Shown: in pieces, positions 1-7,167 of the stretch
Position numbering within the stretch: position 1 is the stretch's first letter
Layout of the letters: each line of letters opens with the position of its first letter
Source: DASQDN01 sp035630195
GTDB lineage: Bacteria > Acidobacteriota > Terriglobia > Bryobacterales > Bryobacteraceae
Assembly (NCBI GenBank): GCA_035630195.1
Contig: DASQLD010000693.1
Coordinates: 1 to 7,318, forward strand
DNA: 7,318 nt
Direction of reading: 5' to 3'
Position numbers and translations under genes: made by a program
The notes under the pieces: model-generated
Databases searched by the model: none
Seen by the model: the letters and a program-made list of their open reading frames with translations, nothing else
What the model was told of the DNA's origin: nothing

Positions 1-89
1 TGTATCAAGAACTCTCCGCCAGGAATTGCCGCCTGTGGTTCCACTTCTACAATTTCCGGTTCGTTCTCCGAGCTTTGCCGTTTCGCCAT
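1..89 (-). CDS. N-terminal fragment of an unidentified protein, possibly an IPT/TIG-domain protein
   Basis: An open frame starts with ATG (89-87) one base after the pgpA stop (TGA at 93-91, then C, then ATG) and stays open for 29 codons to the window edge, so the gene is 3'-truncated. The N-terminus is hydrophilic (MAKRQSSENEPEIVEVEP), with no signal peptide in the part seen, and is followed by AAIPGGEFLI. The pattern I-x-x-V-x-P followed by PGGEFLI resembles the first strand of an IPT/TIG immunoglobulin-like domain, where a proline is followed by a double glycine and then beta-strand residues. That assignment is a guess from ten or so residues. No clear Shine-Dalgarno sequence precedes the ATG, so translation is probably coupled to pgpA. 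The reading frame is well supported by its position; the product is not. Confidence 0.55.
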   Translation of the reverse strand, partial: MAKRQSSENEPEIVEVEPQAAIPGGEFLI

Positions 90-90
90 G

Positions 91-555
91 TCAGTAAAGA
101 TGAAAATAACCTGCCAAATACAAGACTACCGCGGCGTAGACTCCGGCCATCAGGTCATCCGCCATGATGCCTGTTCCACCGGGAAGTTTTTCGAGTTGAC
201 GAACCGGCGCGGGTTTCCAAATGTCAAAGAGCCGGAATAAGACGAAGCCTAGTATCCAACTCTTCCAGCTGAATACGGTGGCGCCTGCCAGGGTTATCCA
301 TTGCCCCGCAACCTCATCAATGACGATATGACCGGGGTCTTTGCGACCGCAGCTTGCCGCTTCGACAGTTGCTGCCCAGATCCCGATAACTCCGCAGATA
401 ATGCCGGCCAGAGCCATCGCAAGATTGCTCCAGTTGAGCAGATAGGCAATTGCAACGGCCGCTGCTGCGCCTACCGTGCCGGGCGCCAAGGGCGCTGCTC
501 CGCAGCCGAACCAGGTTGAGAGAAGATGCGCAACCTTAACTTTCATCAGACTCAT
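91..555 (-). CDS. pgpA: Phosphatidylglycerophosphatase A
   Basis: PgpA removes phosphate from phosphatidylglycerol phosphate at the inner membrane, the last step of phosphatidylglycerol synthesis. The 154-residue product has the family landmarks in order: a glycine-rich segment WFGCGAAPLAPGTVG (residues 15-29), hydrophobic membrane segments at about 32-62, an acidic KDPGHIVIDEVAG block (72-84), FRLFDIWKPAPV (107-118), and the C-terminal PGGTGIMADDLMAGVYA (125-141) followed by a last hydrophobic segment. The conserved aspartates and glutamates that bind magnesium in this family (D80, E81, D133, D134) are present. The length is normal. Two starts are possible: ATG at 555, or the fourth codon, ATG at 546. 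Neither has a convincing Shine-Dalgarno sequence. Both lie inside the 3' end of yacG (stop at 536), giving a 20- or 11-bp overlap that suggests translational coupling. Identity is confident; the start is not. Confidence 0.94.
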   Translation of the reverse strand: MSLMKVKVAHLLSTWFGCGAAPLAPGTVGAAAAVAIAYLLNWSNLAMALAGIICGVIGIWAATVEAASCGRKDPGHIVIDEVAGQWITLAGATVFSWKSWILGFVLFRLFDIWKPAPVRQLEKLPGGTGIMADDLMAGVYAAVVLYLAGYFHLY

Positions 556-694
556 CTTCGGGCTTGACTGGAGTGGAGACGACGTACTTTTCGGAAGACC
601 AAGCGCCGAGATCGATCAAGCGACATCGCTCCGAGCAGAATGGGTAATCGGGTGAACCCGTTTCAACAGGCTTCTTGCAAATCGGACACTTCAT
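536..694 (-). CDS. yacG: YacG-family zinc-binding protein, probable DNA gyrase inhibitor
   Basis: This 52-residue gene fills the space between rimO and pgpA. Reading from ATG (694-692) gives MKCPICKKPVETGS, then DYPFCSERCRLIDLGAW (16-32), then SSEKYVV and an acidic tail ending PEDESDES before TAA (538-536). The CxxC...PFCSxRCxxIDLGxW pattern is the signature of the YacG (DUF329) family, with zinc ligands C3, C6, C20 and C24. E. coli YacG (65 residues) binds GyrB and blocks gyrase from engaging DNA, and the conserved tryptophan and the acidic C-terminal tail are considered important there. That function is known from gammaproteobacteria and is inferred here. The start overlaps the rimO stop as ATGA (4 bp), and the end overlaps the start of pgpA. 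The tail is shorter than in E. coli. Identity rests on the motif and is strong despite the small size. Confidence 0.92.
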   Translation of the reverse strand: MKCPICKKPVETGSPDYPFCSERCRLIDLGAWSSEKYVVSTPVKPEDESDES

Positions 695-2076
695 GCGTTG
701 GCGAGAATTCGGAACGCTTCCGGCTGCCGGGCGGAAACGACAGGTCCGACATCGACGAGTTCACCGACCAGATCATAATCGTGCGCTTCGGTAATGCGGA
801 GTCGACGGAACTGTCCGGGAGCGGCGTCGCCTTCCCCCAAGTCATTGATATAGCAGAAGCCATCAATTTCTGGGGCCTGCGAGGGCATGCGGCCCTGCCA
901 GAGCAAGTCGATTTCTTCGGAGGGTCCATCCAGAAGCACTGGGAATTCCTGTCCGACGAGTCTGCGGTTCTTGGCTCGGGAAATCTTTTTTTGAAGCGCC
1001 ATGAGCTTACGCTTCCTGTTTTCGATTGTGCGGCCGTCCACCTTGCCGTCGAGATGGAAGCTTCTCGCCGTGTCCTCGTCCGAAAAGCTGAAGACGCCAA
1101 GACGATCGAATTGAGCAGCTTCGACGAACTGCATCAGTTCTTCGAAATCGGCCTCGTTCTCCCCTGGGAATCCTACAATAAAGCTGGTGCGAACTGAGAT
1201 ACCGGGAACCGTGCGGCGAACTTTTTCGAGCAGTTTGAGGAAGATATCGCCACTTGCTCCGCGTTTCATACGCTTCAAGACGGAGGCGCTTGCATGCTGC
1301 AACGGCATGTCAATGTACTTCACGAGGGAGTCATGCTCGGCGAGTGTCTCGAGCAACTGATTACTGACTCGGTTCGGATAGGCATACAGGAACCGGATCC
1401 ACTTGGCTTCAGCAGTGGGGATCTGCGCCAGGCGCGTCAGGAGATGGGAAAGACCATCTTTGATACCGAGGTCTTCACCATAAGCAGTAGTGTCTTGTCC
1501 AATTAAATTGATCTCGCGGATACCTTGTGCGAATAGACGGCTAGCTTCCGTAACAACCGATTCGGGGCGCCGGCTTCGATTCGCTCCACGATACTGCGGG
1601 ATAACACAGAACGAGCAGGGGTGGTCGCAACCTTCCGAGATTTTGATATAGGCGTAATGGCGTGGGGTGGAAAGAACTCTGGGTGTCAGGTCGTGATAGA
1701 GATAAGGCTCGAACGGGTTCGCCGCCGGCTCTTCTCCCTGACATAGAGCAACGACCTTTTCGAGTTCATTAGTGCCGATCAGAGCATCGACTTCCGGCAA
1801 GTCCTTCTGAATGTCACCTCTGTAGCGTTCCACCAAACACCCGGCGACGATCAGTTTCTTTGCGCGACCAGTCTTCTTATGCTCCGCCATCTCGAGGATG
1901 GTATCGACCGATTCCTGCTTCGCGGGATCGATGAAACTGCAGGTATTAATGACAATTACGTCTGCCTCATCGGGACGCGGGGTGAGTTCGTGACCGGCAG
2001 CGGTGAGCTGACCCATCATTACTTCCGTGTCGACGAGGTTCTTGGGACAACCGAGACTGACAAATCCGACTTTCAA
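691..2076 (-). CDS. rimO: Ribosomal protein S12 methylthiotransferase RimO
   Basis: RimO is a radical-SAM methylthiotransferase that adds a methylthio group to the beta-carbon of a conserved aspartate in ribosomal protein S12 (D88/89 in E. coli numbering). The 461-residue product has the three-part layout. The N-terminal UPF0004 domain carries cluster cysteines C10 (VSLGCPKN), C46 (INTCSF) and C80 (VAGCL). The radical-SAM core has CDHPCSFC (C150, C154, C157), YIDMPLQHAS (254-263) and FIVGFPGE (299-306). A C-terminal TRAM domain lies at about 370-443. The LGCPKNLVDTE start and SEGCDHPCSFC distinguish it from MiaB. The start codon is TTG at 2076: an in-frame stop (TAA, 2112-2110) lies just upstream, no ATG or GTG lies between, and the resulting MKVGFVSLGCPKN matches the usual family N-terminus. 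A GGAAA lies about 11 nt upstream. The stop overlaps the yacG start by 4 bp. Confidence 0.96.
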   Translation of the reverse strand: MKVGFVSLGCPKNLVDTEVMMGQLTAAGHELTPRPDEADVIVINTCSFIDPAKQESVDTILEMAEHKKTGRAKKLIVAGCLVERYRGDIQKDLPEVDALIGTNELEKVVALCQGEEPAANPFEPYLYHDLTPRVLSTPRHYAYIKISEGCDHPCSFCVIPQYRGANRSRRPESVVTEASRLFAQGIREINLIGQDTTAYGEDLGIKDGLSHLLTRLAQIPTAEAKWIRFLYAYPNRVSNQLLETLAEHDSLVKYIDMPLQHASASVLKRMKRGASGDIFLKLLEKVRRTVPGISVRTSFIVGFPGENEADFEELMQFVEAAQFDRLGVFSFSDEDTARSFHLDGKVDGRTIENRKRKLMALQKKISRAKNRRLVGQEFPVLLDGPSEEIDLLWQGRMPSQAPEIDGFCYINDLGEGDAAPGQFRRLRITEAHDYDLVGELVDVGPVVSARQPEAFRILANA

Positions 2077-2165
2077 AACGGTGAGTTTCCGGGCAGAAGA
2101 GGAGTGCTTTTACAAAGATACCATGAAAACTGGAAAGCCGCCGCTGAGGTCTCGGATCCGAAGCT

Positions 2166-3332
2166 TCATCGGTAAGATGCGATTCCGGTTACACGTTCTC
2201 CGATGACCAGTGCGTGGATGTGATCGGTGCCTTCGTAGGTCTTGACGGTTTCGAGATTACACATGTGGCGCATGATCGGGTATTCGTCTGTGATGCCATT
2301 GGCGCCGAGTAAATCTCGACTGATACGTGCGCATTCCAAGGCCATTTCGACGTTATTCCGCTTCAACATGGAAACGTGCGCCGGTTCTAGCTTGCCCGCA
2401 TCTTTCAATCGGCCGGCGTGTAGAGCCAAGAGTTGGGCTTTCGTGATCTCCGTAATCATGCGGGCAAGTTTTTCCTGAACCAATTGATGGCTGGCAATGG
2501 GCCGGTCATCAAACTGCTTGCGGACGATCGTGTATTGTCGGGCAGTCTCGTAACAGTCCATCGCAGCACCGATCACGCCCCAGCCTATTCCATGGCGTGC
2601 TTGCGTCAGGCATGCGAGCGCCGCTTTCAGACCCTTGGCTTTCGGAAGAACGTTGGCGCCTGGAATGCGGCACTCGGAGAATGACAGACTCGAAGTGACC
2701 GAAGCTCGCATAGAAAGCTTGCCATGAATATCCGAAGTCGCATAGCCGGCTGCTCCTTTTTCGACCAGAAAGCCCTGGATACCATCGCTTGTGCGTGCCC
2801 ATACAACCGCGATATCCGCCATTGATCCGTTCGTGATCCATGTCTTCTCACCGTCTAATACCCAGTCGCCTCCGTCCGATTTCGCCGTCGTCCGCATTCC
2901 TGCAGGATTTGATCCGAAGCCGGGCTCGGTCAATCCGAAACATCCAATCGCAGCGCCGGATTGAAGGCGCGGGAGCCACTGGGCTTTCTGTTCTTCCGTC
3001 CCGAACGTGTAGATTGGGTACATGACTAGCGCTCCCTGGACGGACACAAAACTACGCAGCCCCGAATCGCCTCGTTCGATCTCCTGCATGACAAGACCGT
3101 ACTCAACGTTACTCATACCCGCGCAGCCATAACCTTCGAGGTTCGCTCCTAGAAAGCCGAGTTCTCCGATCTGAGCAATGAGTTCGGTCGGGAAGCGACC
3201 ATCACGAAAGCAATTGCGGATCACCGGCAGTACCCGCTCATCGACGAAGCGACGGGCGGTCTGACGGACCAGCAACTCCTGCTCGCTAAGGAGCGAATCA
3301 AATAGCATGTAGTCGACGCCGGGGAAGACCAT
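2166..3332 (-). CDS. gcdH: Acyl-CoA dehydrogenase, most like glutaryl-CoA dehydrogenase
   Basis: This 388-residue flavoprotein has the full acyl-CoA dehydrogenase fold: an N-terminal helical domain (about 15-130), FGLTEPGFGSNP in the middle beta domain (132-143), the flavin-contacting KTWITNG (163-169) and a C-terminal helical domain. Several segments match glutaryl-CoA dehydrogenase closely: GYGCAGMSNVEYGL (67-80), DSGLRSFVSVQGALVMYPI (89-107), RHGIGWGVIGA, LKRNN and LLGANGITDEY. R93 corresponds to the arginine that binds the glutaryl carboxylate, and E367 in TYEGT is the catalytic base. The enzyme would convert glutaryl-CoA to crotonyl-CoA in lysine, tryptophan or aromatic degradation. The residues after the base read EGTDHIHAL, where the human enzyme has EGTHDIHAL. 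The start may be ATG 3332 or ATG 3308 (ninth codon), and neither has a clear ribosome site. It lies 33 bp after the bestrophin-like gene. Another short-chain acyl-CoA substrate is possible but less likely. Confidence 0.9.
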   Translation of the reverse strand: MVFPGVDYMLFDSLLSEQELLVRQTARRFVDERVLPVIRNCFRDGRFPTELIAQIGELGFLGANLEGYGCAGMSNVEYGLVMQEIERGDSGLRSFVSVQGALVMYPIYTFGTEEQKAQWLPRLQSGAAIGCFGLTEPGFGSNPAGMRTTAKSDGGDWVLDGEKTWITNGSMADIAVVWARTSDGIQGFLVEKGAAGYATSDIHGKLSMRASVTSSLSFSECRIPGANVLPKAKGLKAALACLTQARHGIGWGVIGAAMDCYETARQYTIVRKQFDDRPIASHQLVQEKLARMITEITKAQLLALHAGRLKDAGKLEPAHVSMLKRNNVEMALECARISRDLLGANGITDEYPIMRHMCNLETVKTYEGTDHIHALVIGERVTGIASYR

Positions 3333-3365
3333 ACAGATTCATCGTAGCTTCGGTAGAAGGCGAGC

Positions 3366-4265
3366 CTAGAGCCCTTCCGGCATCTTCTCCGCCGTGAGTT
3401 CCTGAATCCCGGCGATGGCGAACACATTGTCGTGGATCGTATGGCAGATATCGTCCAAAGGCAGATCGTTATCATCGGAGCCGAATGGACCTTCAATCTC
3501 GACGCCGATCTCTTCGATTCCGAAGTACGTATAGCTCAACAACAAGACATCGAGGACGGTTGTCCAACCGAAAGTCTCCACCAGCGCGAAAGGAAGCGAG
3601 TAGCAGTACACTACAAGCGCTCGCCTTAGGTGCACGACATAAGCGAAGGGCAGAGGCGTCTTTCGTATACGCTCGCAACCACCAAGGTAATCCACCAGAG
3701 ACTGGATATTTCTATCGAGTGAACCGTGAATGATCTCAGAGATTGCGCCGCGGCGTCTGGCTTCGACGACACATTCGGTCAAACGAAGCGCAACCGTCAG
3801 CGCCGGATGCTGAGAGGTCTCCACCTCCCGGCGATCGGCTTCATCCAACTCCGGGACGTGCTCACCGAGGCTGTTCTGCCCGCGCAGAACGGTCGTTGAC
3901 GCGCAAGGAAAGGCAGCGGTCCACTTGGTTACCCGTTCCAGCAGGTCGGGGTATTCTCGCAAATGCACTGTTGCGAGTCGCACCAGGTTTCGAGAATCAT
4001 TTACGATGCCACCCCACAACTTGCGGCCCTCCCAAAAGCGATCGTAGGAGGCGTTTGTCCTAAAAACTAGAAGCAGGCCTAGAGCAACACCCACAAGGGT
4101 ATGCAGCAGGCTAGGTATACCAACCCGATACACATTGTAATGAAACCAGACGACCAGCGCCGACCAACCTACGCACAACAAAACTCGCGTAATGATCTCG
4201 CGAACCAGAGAGCCGCGGATGTCAAAGAAGTGGTCGAGCCACTTGTGCGGATCGTAGTGAATCAT
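3366..4265 (-). CDS. Bestrophin-family (UPF0187/YneE-like) ion channel protein
   Basis: The product (about 299 residues) belongs to the bacterial bestrophin-like family, pentameric inner-membrane ion channels; the Klebsiella homologue KpBest conducts cations. Family landmarks are a hydrophobic pair of segments at about 25-48 and 52-70, then LLLVFRTNASYDRFWEGRKLWGG (the conserved RTN-x-x-Y-x-R-x-W-E-x-R-x-x-W run), a central GSLDRNIQSLVDYLGGCERI, a third membrane region at about 213-250, and the late block GIEEIGVEIEGPFGSDDNDLPLD. The soluble stretch between membrane segments is rich in charged residues. ATG at 4265 is chosen because GAGG sits four bases upstream. A TTG immediately before it (4268) would add one residue but leaves only one base after the GAGG. 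The gene starts about 21 bp after gpmI. Ion selectivity and physiological role cannot be read from the sequence, and the link to its neighbours is unclear. Confidence 0.9.
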   Translation of the reverse strand: MIHYDPHKWLDHFFDIRGSLVREIITRVLLCVGWSALVVWFHYNVYRVGIPSLLHTLVGVALGLLLVFRTNASYDRFWEGRKLWGGIVNDSRNLVRLATVHLREYPDLLERVTKWTAAFPCASTTVLRGQNSLGEHVPELDEADRREVETSQHPALTVALRLTECVVEARRRGAISEIIHGSLDRNIQSLVDYLGGCERIRKTPLPFAYVVHLRRALVVYCYSLPFALVETFGWTTVLDVLLLSYTYFGIEEIGVEIEGPFGSDDNDLPLDDICHTIHDNVFAIAGIQELTAEKMPEGL

Positions 4266-4286
4266 CAAGCCTCGGCTTTGGCTGAT

Positions 4287-5822
4287 TTACGGTGTCCGGA
4301 GGTCCTTACCCTTCATTTCCCTTGGAGCCTCGATTCCGAGCACGCCCAATATAGTGGGCGCGATGTCCTGCAGCGCGCCATTCGGCCGGAGCGGTCTTTC
4401 GTCGGGGCCGACATACAGAAATGGAACGGGATTGGTTGTGTGATACGTGTGTGGCCCCTTCGTGACAGGGTCAATCATCATCTCAGCGTTGCCGTGGTCG
4501 GCAGTAATCAGCCAGGCTCCGCCTTTCTCGCGGAGTGTTGAATAGATGCGGCCTAAGCACGCGTCGACTGCCTCAACTGCCTTCACGGTTGGCTCCATAC
4601 GGCCCGAGTGCCCGACCATGTCCGCATTGGCGAAATTCATGACGATGACGTCGAAGGAATTTTGGCCGATTGCATCGATGACAGTCTGCGCCACGCCATC
4701 CGCGCTCATTTCGGGCTTCAAATCGTACGTTGCAACTTTGGGGGATGCAACCATTTGACGCTCTTCACCCGGGAATGACTTCTCGGCGCCTCCATTGAAG
4801 AAGTACGTCACGTGCGCGTACTTTTCGGTTTCTGCAACACGCAGGTTTTTTAGATTCACCTGCGCCATTACGTTAGCCAGAATGTTGTTAGGATGCTCCG
4901 GCGGCAGAACGTAGGGAAGATCGAAGCTTTTGTCATACTGCGTCATCATGACGTAACGCAGGTTCTTAGGGACTAGCGATCGTGAAGGTTGTTCGACCTT
5001 CGCATCGGTCAGCGCCATCGTTATCTCTCGAGCGCGGTCCGCCCGATAGTTGTAGTTAATGCAGACATCGCTCTCTCGAAGAGGACCGACAGGCTCGTCG
5101 CGTTCGTTGACAATCGTTATTGGCTTGATGAATTCATCTGTGTCGCCGCGTTCGTAGGAGGCTTTCACTGCCGCGACCGGATCGGTGGCTTTAAGACCCT
5201 CCCCGGTTGTGATTGCTTTGAAGGCCAGTTCAACGCGATCCCAACGCTTGTCCCGATCCATGGCGTAATATCGGCCGATGATGGTAGCGATTTTGCCGAT
5301 GCCGAGCTCAGCCATTTTGCGCTGCAACTGCTCGATGAAGCCCACACCGCTATTGGGTGGGGTATCACGGCCATCCATGAAGCAGTGCACGAACACTTCG
5401 GAAACGCCCTGTTCCTTCGCTATCTTTAACAAGGCGAAGAGGTGCGTGATATGGGAGTGGACGCCACCACCGGAAAGCAATCCCAGCAAGTGCAGATGGC
5501 TCGACCGGGCGCTCTTCATGGCCTCAAGCAATACAGTGTGCCGAAAGAATTCTCCGGTCGCGATCAGGTTGTCTATGCGAGTCACGTCCATGAGTAATAC
5601 GCGACCCGCTCCAATGTTCATGTGCCCGACCTCGCTGTTACCCATCTGTCCCTCGGGCAAACCTACATACGGACCCGAAGTGTGTACCAGCGTATTCGGA
5701 TACTCGCGCAGCAGCCGGTCATAAACCGGCTTGTTTGCTGCAGCTATGGCGTTGCCGGCGACGGCGGGAGAAAATCCCCAGCCATCGAGAATGGTCAAAA
5801 CGAGCGGACGAGGTCGCGGCAT
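4287..5822 (-). CDS. gpmI: 2,3-bisphosphoglycerate-independent phosphoglycerate mutase
   Basis: GpmI interconverts 3- and 2-phosphoglycerate through a phosphoserine intermediate, using two manganese ions. The 511-residue length is normal. The phosphatase-like domain holds D13 (ILDGWG), the nucleophile S63 in GQMGNSEVGHMNIGAGR (58-74), D401 and H405 (NADMVGH), D442 and H443 (ADHGNAEM) and H461 (GPHTYHTTNPVPF), which together form the two metal sites of the Bacillus enzyme. The transferase domain inserted at about 80-310 has GGGVHSH (118-124), MDGRDTPP (149-156), GRYYAMDRDKRWDR (183-196) and NYRADRARE (258-266), which bind substrate. The ATG (5822-5820) shares its A with the TAA of enolase, forming TAATG. 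The nearest purine-rich sites (AAAGG, AGGAAG) are 13 and 18 bases away, so re-initiation by ribosomes finishing eno is the likely mode. The pairing with eno puts two consecutive glycolytic steps together. Confidence 0.97.
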   Translation of the reverse strand: MPRPRPLVLTILDGWGFSPAVAGNAIAAANKPVYDRLLREYPNTLVHTSGPYVGLPEGQMGNSEVGHMNIGAGRVLLMDVTRIDNLIATGEFFRHTVLLEAMKSARSSHLHLLGLLSGGGVHSHITHLFALLKIAKEQGVSEVFVHCFMDGRDTPPNSGVGFIEQLQRKMAELGIGKIATIIGRYYAMDRDKRWDRVELAFKAITTGEGLKATDPVAAVKASYERGDTDEFIKPITIVNERDEPVGPLRESDVCINYNYRADRAREITMALTDAKVEQPSRSLVPKNLRYVMMTQYDKSFDLPYVLPPEHPNNILANVMAQVNLKNLRVAETEKYAHVTYFFNGGAEKSFPGEERQMVASPKVATYDLKPEMSADGVAQTVIDAIGQNSFDVIVMNFANADMVGHSGRMEPTVKAVEAVDACLGRIYSTLREKGGAWLITADHGNAEMMIDPVTKGPHTYHTTNPVPFLYVGPDERPLRPNGALQDIAPTILGVLGIEAPREMKGKDLRTP

Positions 5823-7105
5823 TACTGCTTGAATGCCTTTCTTCCTGCGAACTTCGCGCTGGCGCCGAGTTCCTCTTCGATCCGCAGCAACTGATTGTAT
5901 TTGGCGATGCGATCCGTGCGGCTAGCGGATCCCGTCTTGATCTGCCCAGCGTTCGTCGCGACAGCGAGATCGGCAATAAACGTGTCTTCGGTTTCGCCCG
6001 AACGATGTGATGAGATGCACGTGTATCCAGCCTTGAACGCCATTGACATCGCATCGAGCGTCTCAGTGAGCGAACCGATCTGGTTAACTTTTACCAGGAT
6101 AGAATTCGCGACACCGCGTTCAATGCCCATCTGGAGACGTTGGGTATTCGTGACAAAAAGATCATCACCAACCAGTTGGCACTTGCTGCCTAATGTGTCG
6201 GTAAGAAGCTTCCAGCCTTCCCAATCGTCCTCCGCCATGCCGTCTTCGATCGATACGATCGGGTACTTGGATACCCAGTTCGCCCAGAACTCCACCATCT
6301 GCTCGGATGTGCGTTCGCTCTTATCCGATTTTTTGAAAATGTATTTCTTTTTGGTCTTGTCGTAGAACTCGCTGGATGCCGGATCGAGCGTGATGCCGAT
6401 CTGTTCGCCGGGCTTATAGCCGGCGAGATTGATCGCTTCCATCACGACCTCGAGGGCCTCCTCGTTGGATTTCAAGTTCGGCGCAAAACCGCCCTCATCT
6501 CCGACGGCCGTCGAGTAGCCGCGTTTCTTCAGAACACCTTTCAATGTATGGAAGATTTCGGTTCCCATACGCAGGGCTTCACTGAAACTGGATGCGCCGT
6601 AAGGAGCGACCATGAACTCCTGCGCGTCGACCGAGTTGTCAGCGTGTGCGCCGCCATTGATGATATTCATCATCGGTACAGGAAGGAGATTAGCCGCCAC
6701 TCCGCCCAGATATCGATATAAAGGTGTTTGTTGGGATGTCGCTTCGGCGCGAGCTGTCGCCATGGAGACGGCGAGGATGGCATTGGCTCCGATACGTCCT
6801 TTGTTCGGAGTACCATCGATCTCGATCATTTTTCGATCGATGGCGCCTTGCTCGCTGGCTTCCATTCCTTGCAGGGCGGGCCCTATCTCGGCTGTGATGT
6901 TCTCGGCAGCTTTGCGCGTACCCTTAGCCAGGTAACGGTTCTTGTCACCATCCCGAAGTTCGACCGCTTCATGTTCGCCTGTGGATGCGCCCGAAGGAAC
7001 AGCGGCGCGTCCCATGCTCCCGTCAGCGAGATAGACATCGGCCTCGACTGTTGGGTTGCCGCGCGAATCGAGTATTTCTCTACCAACTACCTTAACGATT
7101 TCCAT
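5822..7105 (-). CDS. eno: Enolase (phosphopyruvate hydratase)
   Basis: Enolase converts 2-phosphoglycerate to phosphoenolpyruvate in the cytoplasm, the reaction after GpmI; in many bacteria it also joins RNA-degrading complexes. The 427-residue protein is full length. The N-terminal cap domain has REILDSRGNPTVE (9-21) and the flexible loop VPSGASTGEHEAVELRD (36-52). The barrel has NGGAHADN with H155, E163 and E204 (GDEGGFAPN), magnesium ligands D241 (LDPAS), E287 (SIEDGM) and D314 (GDDLF), the catalytic base K339 (LVKVNQIG), SHRSGE with H367-R368-S369, and K390 (IKTGS). A sequence after D241 reads DPASSEF where DVAASEF is common; the ligand itself is kept. A good ribosome site (AAGGAA, 7120-7115) lies nine bases before the ATG, supporting this start. 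It is probably the first gene of the minus-strand unit and is divergent from the gene at the right edge. Confidence 0.98.
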   Translation of the reverse strand: MEIVKVVGREILDSRGNPTVEADVYLADGSMGRAAVPSGASTGEHEAVELRDGDKNRYLAKGTRKAAENITAEIGPALQGMEASEQGAIDRKMIEIDGTPNKGRIGANAILAVSMATARAEATSQQTPLYRYLGGVAANLLPVPMMNIINGGAHADNSVDAQEFMVAPYGASSFSEALRMGTEIFHTLKGVLKKRGYSTAVGDEGGFAPNLKSNEEALEVVMEAINLAGYKPGEQIGITLDPASSEFYDKTKKKYIFKKSDKSERTSEQMVEFWANWVSKYPIVSIEDGMAEDDWEGWKLLTDTLGSKCQLVGDDLFVTNTQRLQMGIERGVANSILVKVNQIGSLTETLDAMSMAFKAGYTCISSHRSGETEDTFIADLAVATNAGQIKTGSASRTDRIAKYNQLLRIEEELGASAKFAGRKAFKQ

Positions 7106-7139
7106 TGGTTTTCGTTCCTTGCGTGTTGTTTTGGGTGAA

Positions 7140-7167
7140 ATCTTAGTTTCTCACACGCTTTCGTCAG
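7140..7167 (-). promoter_or_regulatory. Weak sigma70-like promoter candidate for eno
   Basis: On the minus strand CTGACG (7167-7162) and TAAGAT (7145-7140) are separated by 16 bases and each matches four of six consensus positions. This would start transcription about 30 bases before the eno ATG. An alternative is TATATT (7199-7194, five of six), which lacks a convincing -35 box and would give a leader of about 80 bases containing the nearby inverted repeat. Both are weak calls, and the promoter signals of the presumed phylum may differ from the sigma70 consensus. Confidence 0.25.

Noticed and set aside
640..1197. A 185-codon plus-strand open frame opposite rimO
   Set aside because: It lies wholly antisense to a clear rimO gene and its 3' neighbour, shows no recognisable motif, and open antisense frames are common in sequence with this codon usage.
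2077..2165. Possible rimO promoter in the 89-bp gap (TATCTT on the minus strand)
   Set aside because: The hexamer matches only four of six consensus positions and no -35-like sequence lies 16-18 bases upstream. The gap is long enough to hold a promoter, but none can be supported.
2152..2167. Overlapping palindromes TCGGATCCGA and GAAGCTTC just after the dehydrogenase stop, containing adjacent BamHI and HindIII sites
   Set aside because: This could suggest a cloning linker, but the dehydrogenase frame runs normally into its stop here, rimO follows intact and no vector sequence is visible, so coincidence is more likely. The palindrome has no loop or T-run and is not a terminator.
3743..4541. 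Plus-strand open frames opposite the bestrophin-like gene and the end of gpmI
   Set aside because: The minus-strand proteins have conserved family motifs throughout; the antisense products are arginine- and proline-rich without any domain pattern, as expected of shadow frames.
4989..5724. Long plus-strand open frames opposite gpmI (146 and 148 codons)
   Set aside because: They are antisense to catalytic regions of gpmI, have no family features, and overlap each other in different frames.
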